A stretch of 58,330 nt of DNA from positions 1-58,330 of the forward strand of contig NZ_QXIR01000031.1 of the NCBI RefSeq assembly GCF_003581585.1, given 5' to 3'. Position 1 is the first letter of the stretch. Each line of letters opens with the position of its first letter. This DNA is from Bacillus salacetis (GTDB lineage Bacteria; Bacillota; Bacilli; Bacillales; Bacillaceae_B). Below the pieces are notes generated by a model, which was not told the DNA's origin, did no database searches, and saw only the letters and a program-made list of their open reading frames with translations. Shown piece after piece: positions 16,475-24,940 of this stretch. Position numbers and translations under genes: made by a program.

Positions 16475-17704
16475 ATGATGCAGCAACCAACAGGGAAGGA
16501 ACGGATCGGGCTGGCATTTCTCCTTGGGATGCTCGGTGTGCTCGGTCCCCTGAATATAGATATGTATTTACCCAGTTTTCCAGGGATAGCTTCGGATTTA
16601 AGTGCAAGTGCATCCCAGGTCCAGCTCAGTTTGACAAGCTGCCTCATCGGACTGGCAGTCGGCCAGATTGTGGTAGGGCCGATCAGCGATGCGAAAGGGA
16701 GAAGAAGCCCTTTGCTGCTGTTCATCTTCTTGTTCGCCTTATCATCGATTCTTTGTGCAATTGCCCCGAGTATCTCGGTCCTGATAGCCGCCCGTTTCCT
16801 TCAGGGATTCACTGCCTCCGCAGGAGTGGTACTATCCAGGGCAGTGGTGAGGGATGTTTTCAGTGGTAGGGAACTGACTAAATTCTTTGCCCTGCTTATG
16901 GTCATCAATGCCACTGCCCCTATGATTGCGCCGATTACAGGAGGAGCTATTTTGCTGCTGCCCTTTGCCACATGGAATACGATTTTCTATTTCCTTGGCT
17001 TTCTCGGAATCCTTATTGTTATCGTCATCTCTTTGAAGCTTAAAGAAACACTCCCGCCTGAGAGGCGCCTTCCCAGCTCTGTGGGGAGTTCCGTACGAAC
17101 GATGATCAGCCTGTTCAAAGACCGTTCATTCATCGGATATGCTTTGACTGTCGGGTTGATCCACGGCGGAAGCTTTGCTTATGTGGCGGGCACACCATTT
17201 GTTTACCAAGGAATCTATGGCGTGTCCCCGCAGGCTTTCAGTATCCTTTTTGGTATCAACGGATTGGCCATCATCAGTGGCAGCTTTATCATCGGCCGTT
17301 TGGGCGGGATCGTCCCAGAGCGCAGACTTCTTAAGACTGCTGCTGTCATCGCGGTGACAGCTACTTCATTTCTACTGTTGATGACCATCATGGAAGGCCC
17401 TCTGGCAGCAGTGGTCATTTCCATTTTTATTTATATGACCTCCATGGGGATGGTCCTGACGAGTACGTTCACCTTGGCCATGGAGCATCAAGGCCATCGT
17501 GCCGGCAGTGCAAGTGCGGTTTTGGGGATGCTTCCGCTGGTGATTGGATCAGTTGTCGCGCCGCTTGTCGGGATAAATGAAACAACAGCTGTTCCAATGG
17601 GAGCGGTGTTGTTCACCAGTGCTTCCCTTGGTGCAGCTGCGCTTTTTGGCTTGACGGGAGAAAAGAGGAAGACAGCATTAAGTTATGGGGCAAAAAGAAC
17701 GTAA
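16475..17704 (+). CDS. Bcr/CflA-type MFS drug exporter
   Basis: Drug:proton antiporter of the major facilitator superfamily (DHA1), 409 residues, twelve membrane helices. Diagnostic features are LGPLNIDMYLPSFPGIASDL in helix 1, GQIVVGPISDAKGRRSPLL (the loop 2-3 motif A) and RFLQGFTASAGVVLSRAVVR in helix 4-5, as in Bcr. ATG 16475 and ATG 16478 are both possible; GGAAGG at 16461-16466 precedes them. Single-gene unit with terminators on either side. Substrate not predictable. Confidence 0.92.
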   Translation: MMQQPTGKERIGLAFLLGMLGVLGPLNIDMYLPSFPGIASDLSASASQVQLSLTSCLIGLAVGQIVVGPISDAKGRRSPLLLFIFLFALSSILCAIAPSISVLIAARFLQGFTASAGVVLSRAVVRDVFSGRELTKFFALLMVINATAPMIAPITGGAILLLPFATWNTIFYFLGFLGILIVIVISLKLKETLPPERRLPSSVGSSVRTMISLFKDRSFIGYALTVGLIHGGSFAYVAGTPFVYQGIYGVSPQAFSILFGINGLAIISGSFIIGRLGGIVPERRLLKTAAVIAVTATSFLLLMTIMEGPLAAVVISIFIYMTSMGMVLTSTFTLAMEHQGHRAGSASAVLGMLPLVIGSVVAPLVGINETTAVPMGAVLFTSASLGAAALFGLTGEKRKTALSYGAKRT

Positions 17705-17795
17705 GCTGACACAGTCTTATTAAACTTGCTTATGCATATGAACAGGCGCCATCGCTTATACGGGAACCGGAGTTGTAAACGCTGATAAAAGTTGT

Positions 17796-17830
17796 GAAAA
17801 CAGATGCTCATGTAGTGTCTGTTTTTTTTT
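17796..17830 (+). terminator. Terminator of the Bcr-type pump gene
   Basis: AAAACAGATGC pairs imperfectly with GTGTCTGTTTT around CTCATGTA, followed by a T run. Confidence 0.75.
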
Positions 17831-17845
17831 ATCACCAAGTAAATA

Positions 17846-17893
17846 TTTACATTTCATAGAAGACATGGTATATTTTGATTGATTAATCAATCA
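17846..17893 (+). promoter_or_regulatory. Promoter plus TetR operator
   Basis: TTTACA (17846-17851) and TATATT (17869-17874) are 17 bases apart. Directly downstream lies the perfect 18-bp palindrome TGATTGATTAATCAATCA (17876-17893), covering the expected transcription start. The TetR-type regulator gene begins 25 bases later, so this is the probable autoregulatory operator. Confidence 0.75.
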
Positions 17894-17917
17894 TTTTTTG
17901 GAAGGAGTATTTACTCA

Positions 17918-18529
17918 ATGCCACAACAACCACTATCGATGAGTGAAAAAAAGAAGCAAAAAAGAGCGGCAATCCTAAAAGCTGCCATCAAGGTTTTCAG
18001 TGAAAAGGGCTTTGCCGAAACGACCATTGCCGTAATCGCCAAAGAGGCAAGGGTCAGTTTCGGAACGGTATTTACGTATTTTGAGACCAAAGAAATTCTA
18101 TATGAAAAAGCCGTCCTGGAACCGCTCGATGAAATAAAGCCGTATTTTTTGAAAGTGGACGACTATTTCAGTGGAACCCCTTTGGAGAAAATACAGCAGA
18201 TGATTGAAACTCATGTAGATTTGTTCTCTGAACGCAGTGAATTCCTCCGCCTTATCCAGCAGGTTCTTGGAAGGCCCGAACGATTTCCGAAGCTGTTTGA
18301 AGAACTTGATCTTTTTGTCGATGACTTTGTGAATATCATTTCACCCACCATTGAAGAGGGGCAGAGGCAAGGGGTATTTTATGAGGAAACCCCCGCACTG
18401 ATGGCACAATCCTATTTGGCGATCTTGAATGGAATGAGGCTGACTTATATCAATGAATCGACACACTCATTGTGGAATGCTTTGACAGTCCAAGCGTTAC
18501 GCTTATTCGGACCGATTATCAAAAATTGA
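17918..18529 (+). CDS. TetR/AcrR-family repressor
   Basis: DNA-binding repressor of 203 residues. N-terminal helix-turn-helix KRAAILKAAIKVFSEKGFAE followed by TTIAVIAKEARVSFGTVFTYF with FETKEILYEKAV is textbook TetR. The C-terminal ligand domain is variable, as usual. ATG 17918 follows GAAGGAG by ten bases; upstream in-frame codons overlap the operator. The pump gene begins 13 bases after the stop, so the pair is probably one unit in which ligand binding derepresses efflux. Confidence 0.92.
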   Translation: MPQQPLSMSEKKKQKRAAILKAAIKVFSEKGFAETTIAVIAKEARVSFGTVFTYFETKEILYEKAVLEPLDEIKPYFLKVDDYFSGTPLEKIQQMIETHVDLFSERSEFLRLIQQVLGRPERFPKLFEELDLFVDDFVNIISPTIEEGQRQGVFYEETPALMAQSYLAILNGMRLTYINESTHSLWNALTVQALRLFGPIIKN

Positions 18530-18542
18530 GGAGAATGCAACT

Positions 18543-19820
18543 ATGAAATTGAAAGATATTCATCCCAATATTAAATTAAGACTGGGGATGCAGTTCTTAG
18601 GGGGACTTATCTCCATGGCGGTGATCCCCTTTCTGGCGATATACTTTGCTCAAAAAATCGGCACTGCGGTGACGGGAATCATCCTGATTCTGATTGTCAT
18701 CAGCGGAGTAGCCGGCGGATTTATTGGCGGACATATTTCTGATAAGATCGGGCGGAGGAAAATCATGATTCATTCCGAGATTGGAGTTTTCTCTTCCTAT
18801 TTATTCATCGCTGTCTGTAATTCTCCTTGGTTCGATCTGCCATATGTATCGGCACTGTTATTTGTTATCAATATGTTCTGCGGCGGAATGTTCCAGCCTG
18901 CAGCCCAGGCAATGATAATAGATGTCACGGATTCGGACTCCAGAAAGCTTGTGTTCACGATCAGTTACTGGCTTGGGAATCTGGCAACCGCCATTGGCGG
19001 GATCGTGGGAGCATTTCTTTTCAAGACCTACCTGTTTGAGCTCTTTATTGGAATATCGGCCATCTCATTGTTATCTGTCCTTTTAACAATCCTCTTCATC
19101 TCAGAAACCTACACTCCAAGCCATTCACCCGAACTTCAGAAGAAACCAAATTCCAAGAATACGTTTCTGCATGACTTTGCTGCTGTGATGAAAGATAAAC
19201 TTTTTATGTACTATATCGTTGGAGCCATCTTGATCTTTTCATTAGAGCAGTCATTGACAAACTATATCGCAATCAGGCTGGAGAGGGATATTCCGGCTCA
19301 GTCAGCATCAGTCCTGGGATTTGATTTCCTGATTGATGGAACAAAGCTTCTGGGGTTTCTGAGGACGGAGAATACATTGCTTGTCGTAATTCTCTCGGCC
19401 GCTGTATTGTTTCTATTTAAGAAATGGAAAGATCGGTGGACCCTTGTAACAGGAATGTTCGTTTTCACTGTTTCTTTCAGCGTTTTCGCATTCACGAATA
19501 ACCTGTGGGTGCTGTTTATTGCCATGTTTATCGGAAGCATTGGAGAGCTGATGTATGTTCCCATTAAACAAGCAATGATAGGTGACCTTGCGCCTTCCAA
19601 TGCAAGAAGCACGTATATGGCATTTTACAGTTTAACCTTTTATGGAGCAATGATTGTTGCCTCACTTCTCATCATTGCTGGCCAATGGGTCTCTCCTGTA
19701 ATGATGGGGGCGATAATGATGATTTTGGGGCTTGCGGGCACTGCATTTTATTCGGTTATCATGAAAAACCTGGAGTCTGTTGGAAATGAGGCGGAAGCTG
19801 AAACTGCAGTTTCTTCATAA
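18543..19820 (+). CDS. MFS multidrug efflux transporter
   Basis: Major facilitator of 425 residues with twelve membrane helices, resembling the MdtG/YttB group. The loop 2-3 motif A is GGFIGGHISDKIGRRKIMI. Helix 5 contains SYWLGNLATAIGGIVGAFL. The region LIDGTKLLGFLRTENT forms an extra hydrophilic loop. TGAGGAG at 18529-18535 is its ribosome site. Co-transcription with the adjacent TetR gene suggests inducible export of a toxic compound. Confidence 0.9.
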   Translation: MKLKDIHPNIKLRLGMQFLGGLISMAVIPFLAIYFAQKIGTAVTGIILILIVISGVAGGFIGGHISDKIGRRKIMIHSEIGVFSSYLFIAVCNSPWFDLPYVSALLFVINMFCGGMFQPAAQAMIIDVTDSDSRKLVFTISYWLGNLATAIGGIVGAFLFKTYLFELFIGISAISLLSVLLTILFISETYTPSHSPELQKKPNSKNTFLHDFAAVMKDKLFMYYIVGAILIFSLEQSLTNYIAIRLERDIPAQSASVLGFDFLIDGTKLLGFLRTENTLLVVILSAAVLFLFKKWKDRWTLVTGMFVFTVSFSVFAFTNNLWVLFIAMFIGSIGELMYVPIKQAMIGDLAPSNARSTYMAFYSLTFYGAMIVASLLIIAGQWVSPVMMGAIMMILGLAGTAFYSVIMKNLESVGNEAEAETAVSS

Positions 19821-20111
19821 TTTCAGAACCGGATAAAATAGTATCTTAATTCTGCTTATAGACATCGAGGTTTTCGTTTTCACGATGTCCATAAGTCCAG
19901 AGGGAAAAGGAAAAATGAAGCTCCGGCATGCAGGGTATGCAGGGTCTCCCAATCGGACTATGCATCTTCTTCTATCGTAATGGTATCTCTATATACCTCA
20001 TTCATTGAAAAAACCTCATTAATAGGAGAAACGGGAAGGAACAACATTCTCTGCATTGACAGGCTGATTAAAGGTGCATACTAAGAAAAAAACGAGCGGG
20101 AGCGGATATAT
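19821..20111. other. Gene-free stretch with a long hairpin
   Basis: At 19855-19895, CTTAT-A-GACATCG pairs with CGATGTC-C-ATAAG around a 14-base loop, without a T run; it may end or stabilise the pump transcript. The rest (19900-20090) shows no recognisable feature. GGGAG near 20099 serves the next gene. Confidence 0.5.
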
Positions 20112-20411
20112 GTGAAAATTGACGATCAGGAAAGGAATCAGTTGAGCCAGGCAATCGACCAGTTATCAGAAGGGCTTGATGCTTTTATTGAGCTTTACAA
20201 TGAATCTGTGGAAGATAAGCCCCTTCTGCAATTGACGGAGGAAAATGAAGGGCTTCTGGGCAAAGCAATTATTAAATTCGGCGGAAATGAAGTGAATGAA
20301 AAGGTGAATAAAGTAATAGCCGAGCTACTCGAATGGCTTCCGCTTGATGATGTTCAGTCGAACATAGGTGATGAAGGAGAAGAGGCGAAAAGTGAAAAAA
20401 CAGAGAATTAA
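20112..20411 (+). CDS. Small acidic protein of unknown function
   Basis: 99 residues from GTG 20112 (GAGCGGGAGCGG upstream). Strongly acidic, mostly predicted helical, no signal or membrane segment: KIDDQERNQLSQAIDQLSEG at the N-terminus and EGEEAKSEKTEN at the end. It is a monocistronic unit with its own terminator. Family not recognised. Coding is supported by the ribosome site, codon use and terminator placement rather than by homology. Confidence 0.65.
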   Translation: MKIDDQERNQLSQAIDQLSEGLDAFIELYNESVEDKPLLQLTEENEGLLGKAIIKFGGNEVNEKVNKVIAELLEWLPLDDVQSNIGDEGEEAKSEKTEN

Positions 20412-20434
20412 GTAAAATCTTCTCTGTTTTTTAA
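20399..20434 (+). terminator. Terminator of the small acidic protein gene
   Basis: ACAGAGAA pairs with TTCTCTGT around a 12-base loop, followed by six T. Confidence 0.85.
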
Positions 20435-20451
20435 GATTTTGAGAGATGGAA

Positions 20452-21348
20452 TTACTTTTTTATAAAAAGCATGGCGAGAAAGGTGATAGCGCTGACAAGG
20501 AGAGAGGTTTTTTCCAAAAAGGACACTGAAGTGTAATACTGTTCCGCGGGGTAGTTGGTAATGATGCCGTTCACATTGAGATTGCGCAAGCTTTGTGCCG
20601 TTTTCGAGTCAGAGACGGTCCAGGTTAAGACATTCAAATTTCTCTCTTTTGCCCGCTGCATGAAATCCGCGTCGACAAGGGCCGCTTTTGGATTGATGAA
20701 AGTGGCAAAACCATCAATTGCAAATAAGTCTTCTCCAGAAGAGAATTCCGAATCCCCGACAATGATTCCAGTCGGGATAACAGGCAGGAGTCGATGGAAT
20801 TCCTGAATGGACTGACGGTCAAATGATTGTACAATCAGCGGGGATGGGGGGCCATCTTCGGGAAGTTTATTGCTTAATGCACTTGCCAGTTCTTCTTCGA
20901 TTCCTGGATATATCGATGGATGTTTAATTTCAATCAGGATTCCGATTCTCCCGATATACCTCTCCAGAATTGTTTCAAGCGCAGGAACCCTTTCCCCTTT
21001 GAATTTAGGGCTGAACCAGCTCCCCGCATCAAGAGCTGCGAGTTCTTCATAGGTCAAGCTTTTGATTCTTCCTGATCCATTTGTCGTTCGGTTCACTGTC
21101 ACATCATGCATAGCGACCAGCATGCCATCTTTTGTCATCTGGACGTCGACCTCGATATAATCCGCCCCAAGGGAGACTGCCATATCAAATGCAGAAATTG
21201 TATTCTCAGGAGCTAAAGCTGAAGCACCTCGATGAGCAACTATAAGCGTATCATCAGCCTGTTTTCCCACCAGAGATTCTGTTATTCCATTCAGTAAGCA
21301 GAAAACAGTGAAACTGAGAAACAGTGAGAGAAGTATCCTGATAGTCAT
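20452..21348 (-). CDS. Membrane-anchored glycerophosphodiester phosphodiesterase
   Basis: Hydrolyses glycerophosphodiesters to glycerol-3-phosphate and an alcohol. 298 residues. The N-terminus is a signal/anchor helix RILLSLFLSFTVFCLL. The GDPD core begins LIVAHRGASALAPENTISAF, with metal and catalytic residues in DYIEVDVQMTKDG and MVAMHDVTVNRTT-like text (VAMHDVTVNRTTNGSG). The end has a hydrophobic helix SLLVSAITFLAMLFI followed by KK, so the protein is probably held outside the cell by one or both ends. A GGAAGGAGG site precedes ATG 21348 closely, so the start could be slightly different. Confidence 0.92.
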   Translation of the reverse strand: MTIRILLSLFLSFTVFCLLNGITESLVGKQADDTLIVAHRGASALAPENTISAFDMAVSLGADYIEVDVQMTKDGMLVAMHDVTVNRTTNGSGRIKSLTYEELAALDAGSWFSPKFKGERVPALETILERYIGRIGILIEIKHPSIYPGIEEELASALSNKLPEDGPPSPLIVQSFDRQSIQEFHRLLPVIPTGIIVGDSEFSSGEDLFAIDGFATFINPKAALVDADFMQRAKERNLNVLTWTVSDSKTAQSLRNLNVNGIITNYPAEQYYTSVSFLEKTSLLVSAITFLAMLFIKK

Positions 21349-21540
21349 TCCTCCTTCCCATTTTAAGTATTGGAACCGTTAAAAGATTACCTTCCTATTA
21401 ATAAAATATGCATACATGGGACGGATGGTCAGTACAAGTGGACTTATTTCTCCGGGAATGCAGCCCATCTTATTCGCCTAAATTTTTGTTTTGCCCGGCA
21501 TTCTTTCATCATAGAAATAAATGAGAAGGAGGCTGAACAG

Positions 21541-22398
21541 ATGAGACAGCAGCTGATGGCAAGACTGGGAGAGAGAATAGAAAAGTCTTTTCATGGAGAT
21601 GGGTCTGAGAAAATTCAGAGAAAGAATATGTTGCTGAGAAAAAGAAGCGGTGAGATTGTCAAAGTCGAAGGTACAGGAAGAATCGAAACGGTTGAAAAGG
21701 TTGAGAATGGGAGCAGGGTGGACTATAAGCTCCATCTGAAATATTTGATTAAACAAGAGGGTCTGATGCACATAGAGGAAGAAATCGAACGCAGAGAGGC
21801 ATTTTTTTATAAAGGCGAGCTTGTCAGCGATGATGAGGTCCGAATTGTTTACAATCAGCAACCAGCGCCAAAGGTGAACTTTCAGAATCAGCCCGAAGAA
21901 AGGACTGCCTATCGTTATGACAGGTTAAAAGCAGTTCAATATGCAGAAAAGTGGTGGAACACCTATAACCCTGCCTATAAAAAATTTGAAAATGATTGCA
22001 CGAATTACATTTCGCAGTGCCTTCGTGCAGGCGAGGCGCCGATGAGGGGCTATCCAAAACGGGGAACAGGCTGGTGGATGAGGGATAATAACTGGAGTTA
22101 CAGTTGGACTGTAGCCCACTCACTCCGCATGTACCTGCCCGCTTCCACTGCCGGCTTAAGGGCGGAAGAGGTGGGCAGCCCTGACCAATTAAAGCTTGGG
22201 GATGTCATCTGCTATGATTTTGAAGGGGACGGGAGATATAATCATAACACGATTGTAACCTCCAAGGATGCCTTTGGTATGCCCCTGGTCAACGCCCATA
22301 CCTACAACAGCCGGCTTCGCTATTGGAATTATGAAGATTCAACAGCTTACACTCCAAATATCACCTATAAATTCTTCACCATTGTTGATGATGCCTAG
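21541..22398 (+). CDS. Putative amidase-domain protein (YhbB-like)
   Basis: 285 residues. The C-terminal half is an amidase_6 domain: YDRLKAVQYAEKWWNTYNP, the nucleophile motif FENDCTNYISQCL, GTGWWMRDNNWSYSWTVA, and the second catalytic histidine in YNHNTIVT. The N-terminal half is charged and of unknown fold. The frame is open back to TTG 21370, but GAAGGAGG lies eight bases before ATG 21541, so that start is used. No signal peptide is visible from this start. B. subtilis YhbB lies between queG and trmL in the same way. Sporulation or cell-wall function is possible but unproven. Confidence 0.85.
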   Translation: MRQQLMARLGERIEKSFHGDGSEKIQRKNMLLRKRSGEIVKVEGTGRIETVEKVENGSRVDYKLHLKYLIKQEGLMHIEEEIERREAFFYKGELVSDDEVRIVYNQQPAPKVNFQNQPEERTAYRYDRLKAVQYAEKWWNTYNPAYKKFENDCTNYISQCLRAGEAPMRGYPKRGTGWWMRDNNWSYSWTVAHSLRMYLPASTAGLRAEEVGSPDQLKLGDVICYDFEGDGRYNHNTIVTSKDAFGMPLVNAHTYNSRLRYWNYEDSTAYTPNITYKFFTIVDDA

Positions 22399-22462
22399 AT
22401 ATTATTCCTCGAACAAACAATGGTATAATGTCACATAGAGTTTACTAACGAGGTGACGAAAA

Positions 22463-22945
22463 GTGGCTATACATGTAGTACTATATCAACCAGAAATTCC
22501 GGCAAACACAGGAAATATCGCCAGAACCTGCGCGGCAACGGGTACGACACTGCATTTGATCAGGCCATTGGGGTTTTCAACGGATGACAAAATGCTGCGA
22601 AGAGCAGGATTGGACTACTGGCAGTTTGTCGAAATCATCTACTATGATTCCCTTGAGGAATTTTTCGAGAAAAATGAAGGCGGAGAGTTCTACTACCTGA
22701 CAAAATACGGTCAGAAGGTACACTCAGGATATGATTACAGCACAAAGGATAAGGATCATTTCTTTATTTTCGGCAGGGAGACAACAGGCCTTCCAGATGA
22801 ACTCATCGAAAACAATAAGGATCGCTGCCTTAGGATCCCGATGAATGAAAATGTCAGGTCCCTTAACCTTTCCAACACGGCGGCAATCCTTGTATATGAA
22901 GCATTGCGCCAGCAGGACTACCTTCAGTTGAACAGGAAATATTAA
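22463..22945 (+). CDS. trmL: tRNA (cytidine/uridine-34 2'-O) methyltransferase TrmL
   Basis: SPOUT-class enzyme of 160 residues that methylates the wobble-base ribose of leucine tRNAs using AdoMet. It begins HVVLYQPEIPANTGNIARTC and has the knot motifs FIFGRETTGLPDELI and IPMNENVRSLNLSNTAAILV. Length and motifs match TrmL (CspR/YibK). Start is GTG 22463 with GAGGTGA upstream; TATAAT at about 22431 may be the promoter -10. Confidence 0.96.
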   Translation: MAIHVVLYQPEIPANTGNIARTCAATGTTLHLIRPLGFSTDDKMLRRAGLDYWQFVEIIYYDSLEEFFEKNEGGEFYYLTKYGQKVHSGYDYSTKDKDHFFIFGRETTGLPDELIENNKDRCLRIPMNENVRSLNLSNTAAILVYEALRQQDYLQLNRKY

Positions 22946-22954
22946 TTATCAATT

Positions 22955-22981
22955 GGACCGGATGATTCCGGTTCTTTTTAT
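22955..22981 (+). terminator. Terminator of trmL
   Basis: ACCGGA and TCCGGT pair around TGAT, followed by TCTTTTTA. Confidence 0.8.
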
Positions 22982-23090
22982 TTGTGAAGTTTTATGGGCA
23001 GAGCAAGGACGGGCGATGGGAGATGGAGTGTAAAAGGGGCTTTTGGAGCTGGTCATACTGCTATAAATCCTGGTTCTGTTTATAAGCTGT

Positions 23091-23402
23091 TGATTTCGGT
23101 TTGATTACATTGTTATTGAATAGGGTTTCGATTAAAATGGGTTGATTTCGGTGTGAACACCAGGTTATAGGATCGGGTTTCGTGTATAATCCGGTGATTT
23201 AATGATAAACACCCTGTTGTGGAAGGGGGTTTCGTTTATAACCTTGTGATTTCGGTGTAAGCACACTGTTATAGAATCAGTCTTCTTTTATAACCGGTTG
23301 ATTTCGCGATAAACTCCCTGTTATAGAACCGGCCATCTTTTATAATCAGGTGATTTGTGATAACCCCCTGTTATTTAATCGGCCTTCTTATAAAATCCAG
23401 AA
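23091..23402. repeat. Tandem array T1, six diverged units of exactly 52 bp
   Basis: The landmark TGATTT occurs at 23091, 23143, 23195, 23247, 23299 and 23351, an invariant 52-base spacing. A typical unit reads TGATTTCGGTGTAAACACCC, TGTTATAGAATCGGG, TTTCGTTTATAACCGG. Units differ at many positions but have almost no indels. 52 is not a multiple of three and no frame is kept, so it is noncoding. There are no unique spacers. Confidence 0.85.
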
Positions 23403-23532
23403 TTTACCTTCCTGGACAGTAACGGTCAAGATAATATCAAAACTCACATCATGTTCTTCCGATTCTTTTTATTTGTCTTGAATTAAGGGTACCCTTAACA
23501 TAGAAGGTAAATGGAAAATGGAGGTCCTGCAT

Positions 23533-24282
23533 ATGAATTCAACAATCGAAACAATATTGGCACATAAATCAGTGAGAAAGTTCAAGGATGAGAAGTTGAG
23601 TGGGGAACAAATTGAAACTTTGGTCAAAAGCGCACAGGCAGCTTCCACCTCCAGTATGATACAGGCATATACAATCATTGGTGTGACTGATCCAGATAAG
23701 AAGGCTGAGCTGGCTGCAATTGCAGGAAATCAGTCTTATGTTGAAAAAAATGGCCACTTCTTTGTCTTTTGTGCGGATCTGTACCGACACGAAGTTATTG
23801 GTGAAAAGGAAGGGGCAGAAGTGACAGACTCGCTTGAAAGCACGGAAAAATTCATGGTGGCCCTCATAGATGCGGCACTTGCTGCGCAAAATGCAAGTGT
23901 TGCAGCTGAATCAATGGGACTTGGAATTTGCTACATAGGCGGAATACGGAATGATTTGAACGCTGTAAGCGAAGTCCTTCAGGTTCCTGACAGGGTGATT
24001 CCGTTATTCGGGCTTGCTGTAGGGGTTCCGGCTGAAGATAACGAGGTCAAACCAAGAAGGCCGTCTGCCCATGTGTATCATGAAAATACCTACAGATCTG
24101 ATAAGGAAACAGTGCGCAGGGAGCTTGAAGAGTATGACCGAACTGTTTCGGAATATTATCAGGAGAGGACCAGCGGAAGAAGAACGGATACCTGGTCAGC
24201 ACAAATGGCGAGAATGCTTGAAGGTAAAAAGCGGATGTATATGAAAGAGTTCATTGAGAAGAAGAAGTATGACTTGAAGTGA
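23533..24282 (+). CDS. FMN-dependent NADPH nitroreductase, NfsA/NfrA type
   Basis: Flavoprotein of 249 residues that reduces nitroaromatics, quinones or flavin with NADPH. It begins TIETILAHKSVRKFKDEKLS, the usual nitroreductase start. FMN contacts lie around AASTSSMIQAYTIIGV and GLGICYIGGIRND; the C-terminus has GVPAEDNEVKPRRP as in NfsA. ATG 23533 follows GGAGGT by seven bases. Preceded by array T1 and followed by array T2, so it forms an isolated unit. Confidence 0.92.
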   Translation: MNSTIETILAHKSVRKFKDEKLSGEQIETLVKSAQAASTSSMIQAYTIIGVTDPDKKAELAAIAGNQSYVEKNGHFFVFCADLYRHEVIGEKEGAEVTDSLESTEKFMVALIDAALAAQNASVAAESMGLGICYIGGIRNDLNAVSEVLQVPDRVIPLFGLAVGVPAEDNEVKPRRPSAHVYHENTYRSDKETVRRELEEYDRTVSEYYQERTSGRRTDTWSAQMARMLEGKKRMYMKEFIEKKKYDLK

Positions 24283-24340
24283 AACAGGTTGTTTAAGAAG
24301 ATGCCAAAACAGAGTGCTGGGCAAAGGAATTTGTTTGTTT

Positions 24341-24590
24341 AATGGACCAAAGTTCCAGTGGAAGCAAGGGTAAATGATTCAATAATCCAGGGAATGAACC
24401 ATGATTCCAAGGCGGGCTGAGATAATTGGTTCATTCTTCTGAAGAATTGTCCATAGTATAAGGTCTCGAAAAAAATTGGTTCATTAATCAAAGTAATCGA
24501 CCGGAATACCAGTGCTGGAAATGAAAAATGAATCCAACCACCAAGGGTTTGCCCAATAAATCGAAAACGGTTCAATCACTCATTAAATAC
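24341..24590. repeat. Degenerate tandem array T2, about five units of about 52 bp
   Basis: Related blocks start at 24341 (AATGGACCAAAGTTCCAG), 24393 (AATGAACCATGATTCCAA), 24445 (AATTGTCCATAGTATAAG), 24495 (AATCGACCGGAATACCAG) and about 24547, with a second landmark ATTGGTTCATT at 24425 and 24475. Spacing is 52, 52, 50 and 52. The units are strongly diverged, and this reading is by eye. Confidence 0.55.
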
Positions 24591-24593
24591 AAA

Positions 24594-24625
24594 AACCCCT
24601 GCCATCCGGCAGGGATTTTTAAGTC
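24594..24625 (-). terminator. Bidirectional terminator after the 31-residue peptide gene
   Basis: CCCTGCC and GGCAGGG pair around ATCC, flanked by A and T runs on both sides. It follows the minus-strand peptide gene and could also stop transcripts from the left. Confidence 0.85.
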
Positions 24626-24630
24626 CAGTA

Positions 24631-24726
24631 TCAGTCTTTGTTCGTTCCCGGCTTGTTATTGTAGCCTGCTGTGAAGATTGCGGAAAGGAATGTAATGATT
24701 ACACCCAAAATAAGAATAGTACCCAT
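24631..24726 (-). CDS. 31-residue single-membrane-helix peptide
   Basis: ATG 24726 to TGA 24631 encodes MGTILILGVIITFLSAIFTA followed by GYNNKPGTNKD. GAGGAGGA lies ten bases upstream, and a strong terminator follows. One hydrophobic helix spans residues 3-20, with a polar tail. Similar tiny hydrophobic proteins are frequent in Bacillus, some in sporulation or membrane-complex tuning, but this family was not identified. Confidence 0.7.
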   Translation of the reverse strand: MGTILILGVIITFLSAIFTAGYNNKPGTNKD

Positions 24727-24940
24727 ATCTATGTAGTCCTCCTCAAATTGATGATTCGCAGATAATTCTTCTCTTAGTATAGCCTATTTCCCTGATTATG
24801 TGAACGTTAACCGCGATTTTTTTGGACAATATTTGAAAACTTTTCGAACGTCAGGACATTTTTGTTTATTTAGCATGATTGTCTAATGGAGGGCATAGAG
24901 TATAATAATCGCTCTCAACAAGTGACAGGGGAGGTCCTTT

